DNA of 64,000 nt, taken from Cristatella mucedo. Its lineage: Eukaryota > Bryozoa > Phylactolaemata > Cristatellidae. Of this stretch, positions 63,113 to 64,000 are shown in pieces. The stretch spans positions 62,001-126,000 of the forward strand of contig WPIO01000042.1 of assembly GCA_009760855.2 (NCBI GenBank). The letters run 5' to 3'. The translations under genes and the position numbers were made by a program. Under the pieces are notes generated by a model. The model saw only the letters and a program-made list of their open reading frames with translations, had not been told where the DNA came from and ran no database searches. Position 1 is the stretch's first letter; each line of letters opens with the position of its first letter.

Positions 63113-64000
63113 AGATGTATTGACGTGAATGGACAAAGATCATCTGAAGTACCTCTAAAATATGGAGTACCTCAGGGCTCAGTGCTAGGTCCGGTCCTTT
63201 TCACGGTTTATACTCTGCCTCTTGCTGATGTGATTGCCAAGCACAATCTAGGCTTTCACTTCTATGCGGATGACACTCAGTTGTACCTTTGCTTTGATCC
63301 CTCCCAGCCTTCGAGTACCTCAAATTCTCTCAACTCACTTGCTGCATGCATTGATGACATCTGCACATGGACGGCAGCAAATTTTCTAAAACTAAACGAT
63401 GATAAAACTAACTAACTTGTTATGGGCAAACCCAGTGTGATTCAGAAATTGGAAAGGCTGACTTTAAAAATTGGCTCTGCCAGCATATCTCCAGTTGAAT
63501 CAGCTCGAAATCTAGGTTACATATTCCAAAGCGACCTCTCGTTAGACGACCACATCGGCTCCACAGTCAAATCTACCTATTTTCAGCTTCATAACATTGC
63601 TAAAATTCGGACTTGTTTAGATAGAGATACCACGTCCAAGTTGGTCCATGCATTCGTGACATCCCGTCTCGACTTCTGCAACTCACTGCTTAATGGCCTA
63701 CCAGCATGTGCGATCAGGCGATTGCAGCTGGTGCAAAACTCGGCAGCTAGGCTTGTCTGTCGTGAGCGTCGCAGTTGCCACATTACTCCACTTCTCGCCG
63801 ACCTGCACTGGCTACCAGTGAGGCAACTGATTGACTTCAAGGTTTTGTCACTCACTTTTAGGTCTCTTCATTCTATGGCTCCAGCCTATCTTTCAGATAT
63901 ACTACCCCATCAGGCCAAGCATCGTACCACCCGCTTTTCGGAATCCAACAGTCTGGAAATACCTCGTACGAACCTTAAATCCTTTGGAGACCGTGCATTT
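63113..64000 (+). mobile_element. Family A LINE, RT region, runs off the window
   Basis: Starts at TGACGTGAATGGACAAAGA, the middle of RT, and continues with [22 protein letters not shown] and LNDDKTN, then a TAA where other copies have TTA (63413-63415). It then resumes in frame to the thumb ([18 protein letters not shown]) and beyond the window edge. It is similar to the copies at 8.5 and 20 kb. The single stop shows it is inactive. Confidence 0.9.

Overview
This is a stretch of animal (non-vertebrate metazoan) nuclear DNA. It carries spliced exons with GT/AG borders, tRNA-derived SINEs, many copies of CR1/L2-like non-LTR retrotransposons, satellite arrays, and long (CT)n, (TG)n and (AT)n microsatellites. 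There is no operon-like or prokaryotic signature. The species cannot be named from the sequence. A flatworm, mollusc or other lophotrochozoan is a guess, resting mainly on the kind of retroelements and the strongly diverged ion channel.

The one host gene I can reconstruct lies on the + strand from 2507 to 35148. It is a CLC-family chloride channel/transporter gene of the CLC-1/CLC-2 branch and is 5'-truncated by the window edge. I traced 15 to 17 exons by homology, splice sites and codon phase. They run from the equivalent of vertebrate CLCN1 exon 5 through the membrane domain, both CBS domains and the stop codon; a poly(A) signal candidate sits at 35487. Exon borders and most exon lengths agree with the human CLCN1 gene as I recall it. 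In contrast, the residues that line the ion pathway in nearly all CLC proteins are replaced: central Ser by Thr, gating Glu by Gly, the GxFxP Phe by Leu, and central Tyr by Ile. One junction (exon 10 to exon 11) does not keep frame with canonical splice sites. The gene may therefore be a divergent paralogue with an altered pore, or a recent pseudogene.

The introns and the ~28 kb downstream are mostly mobile DNA. Family A is a CR1/L2-like element with a (TTA)n tail, present in about 20 copies, the longest at 19.8-22.0 kb. Family B is related, with a TGTAA-repeat tail, in six copies. A third lineage (C) lies at 44.8-45.5 kb. There are two tRNA-like SINE families, one with a tail like that of family A. 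A decayed Ty3/gypsy integrase lies at 42.0-42.9 kb. A 189-bp hAT-type MITE at 38237-38425 looks like the horizontally transferred SPIN family of tetrapods.

Two satellite arrays with ~175-bp units lie at 7.5-11.2 kb (orientation flips inside) and 53.35-57.15 kb; both are interrupted by retroelements. A 617-bp segment is duplicated nearly perfectly at 51924 and 57174, followed by much more diverged shared sequence. Apart from one unrecognised exon-like ORF at 36.5-36.8 kb, I found no second host gene.
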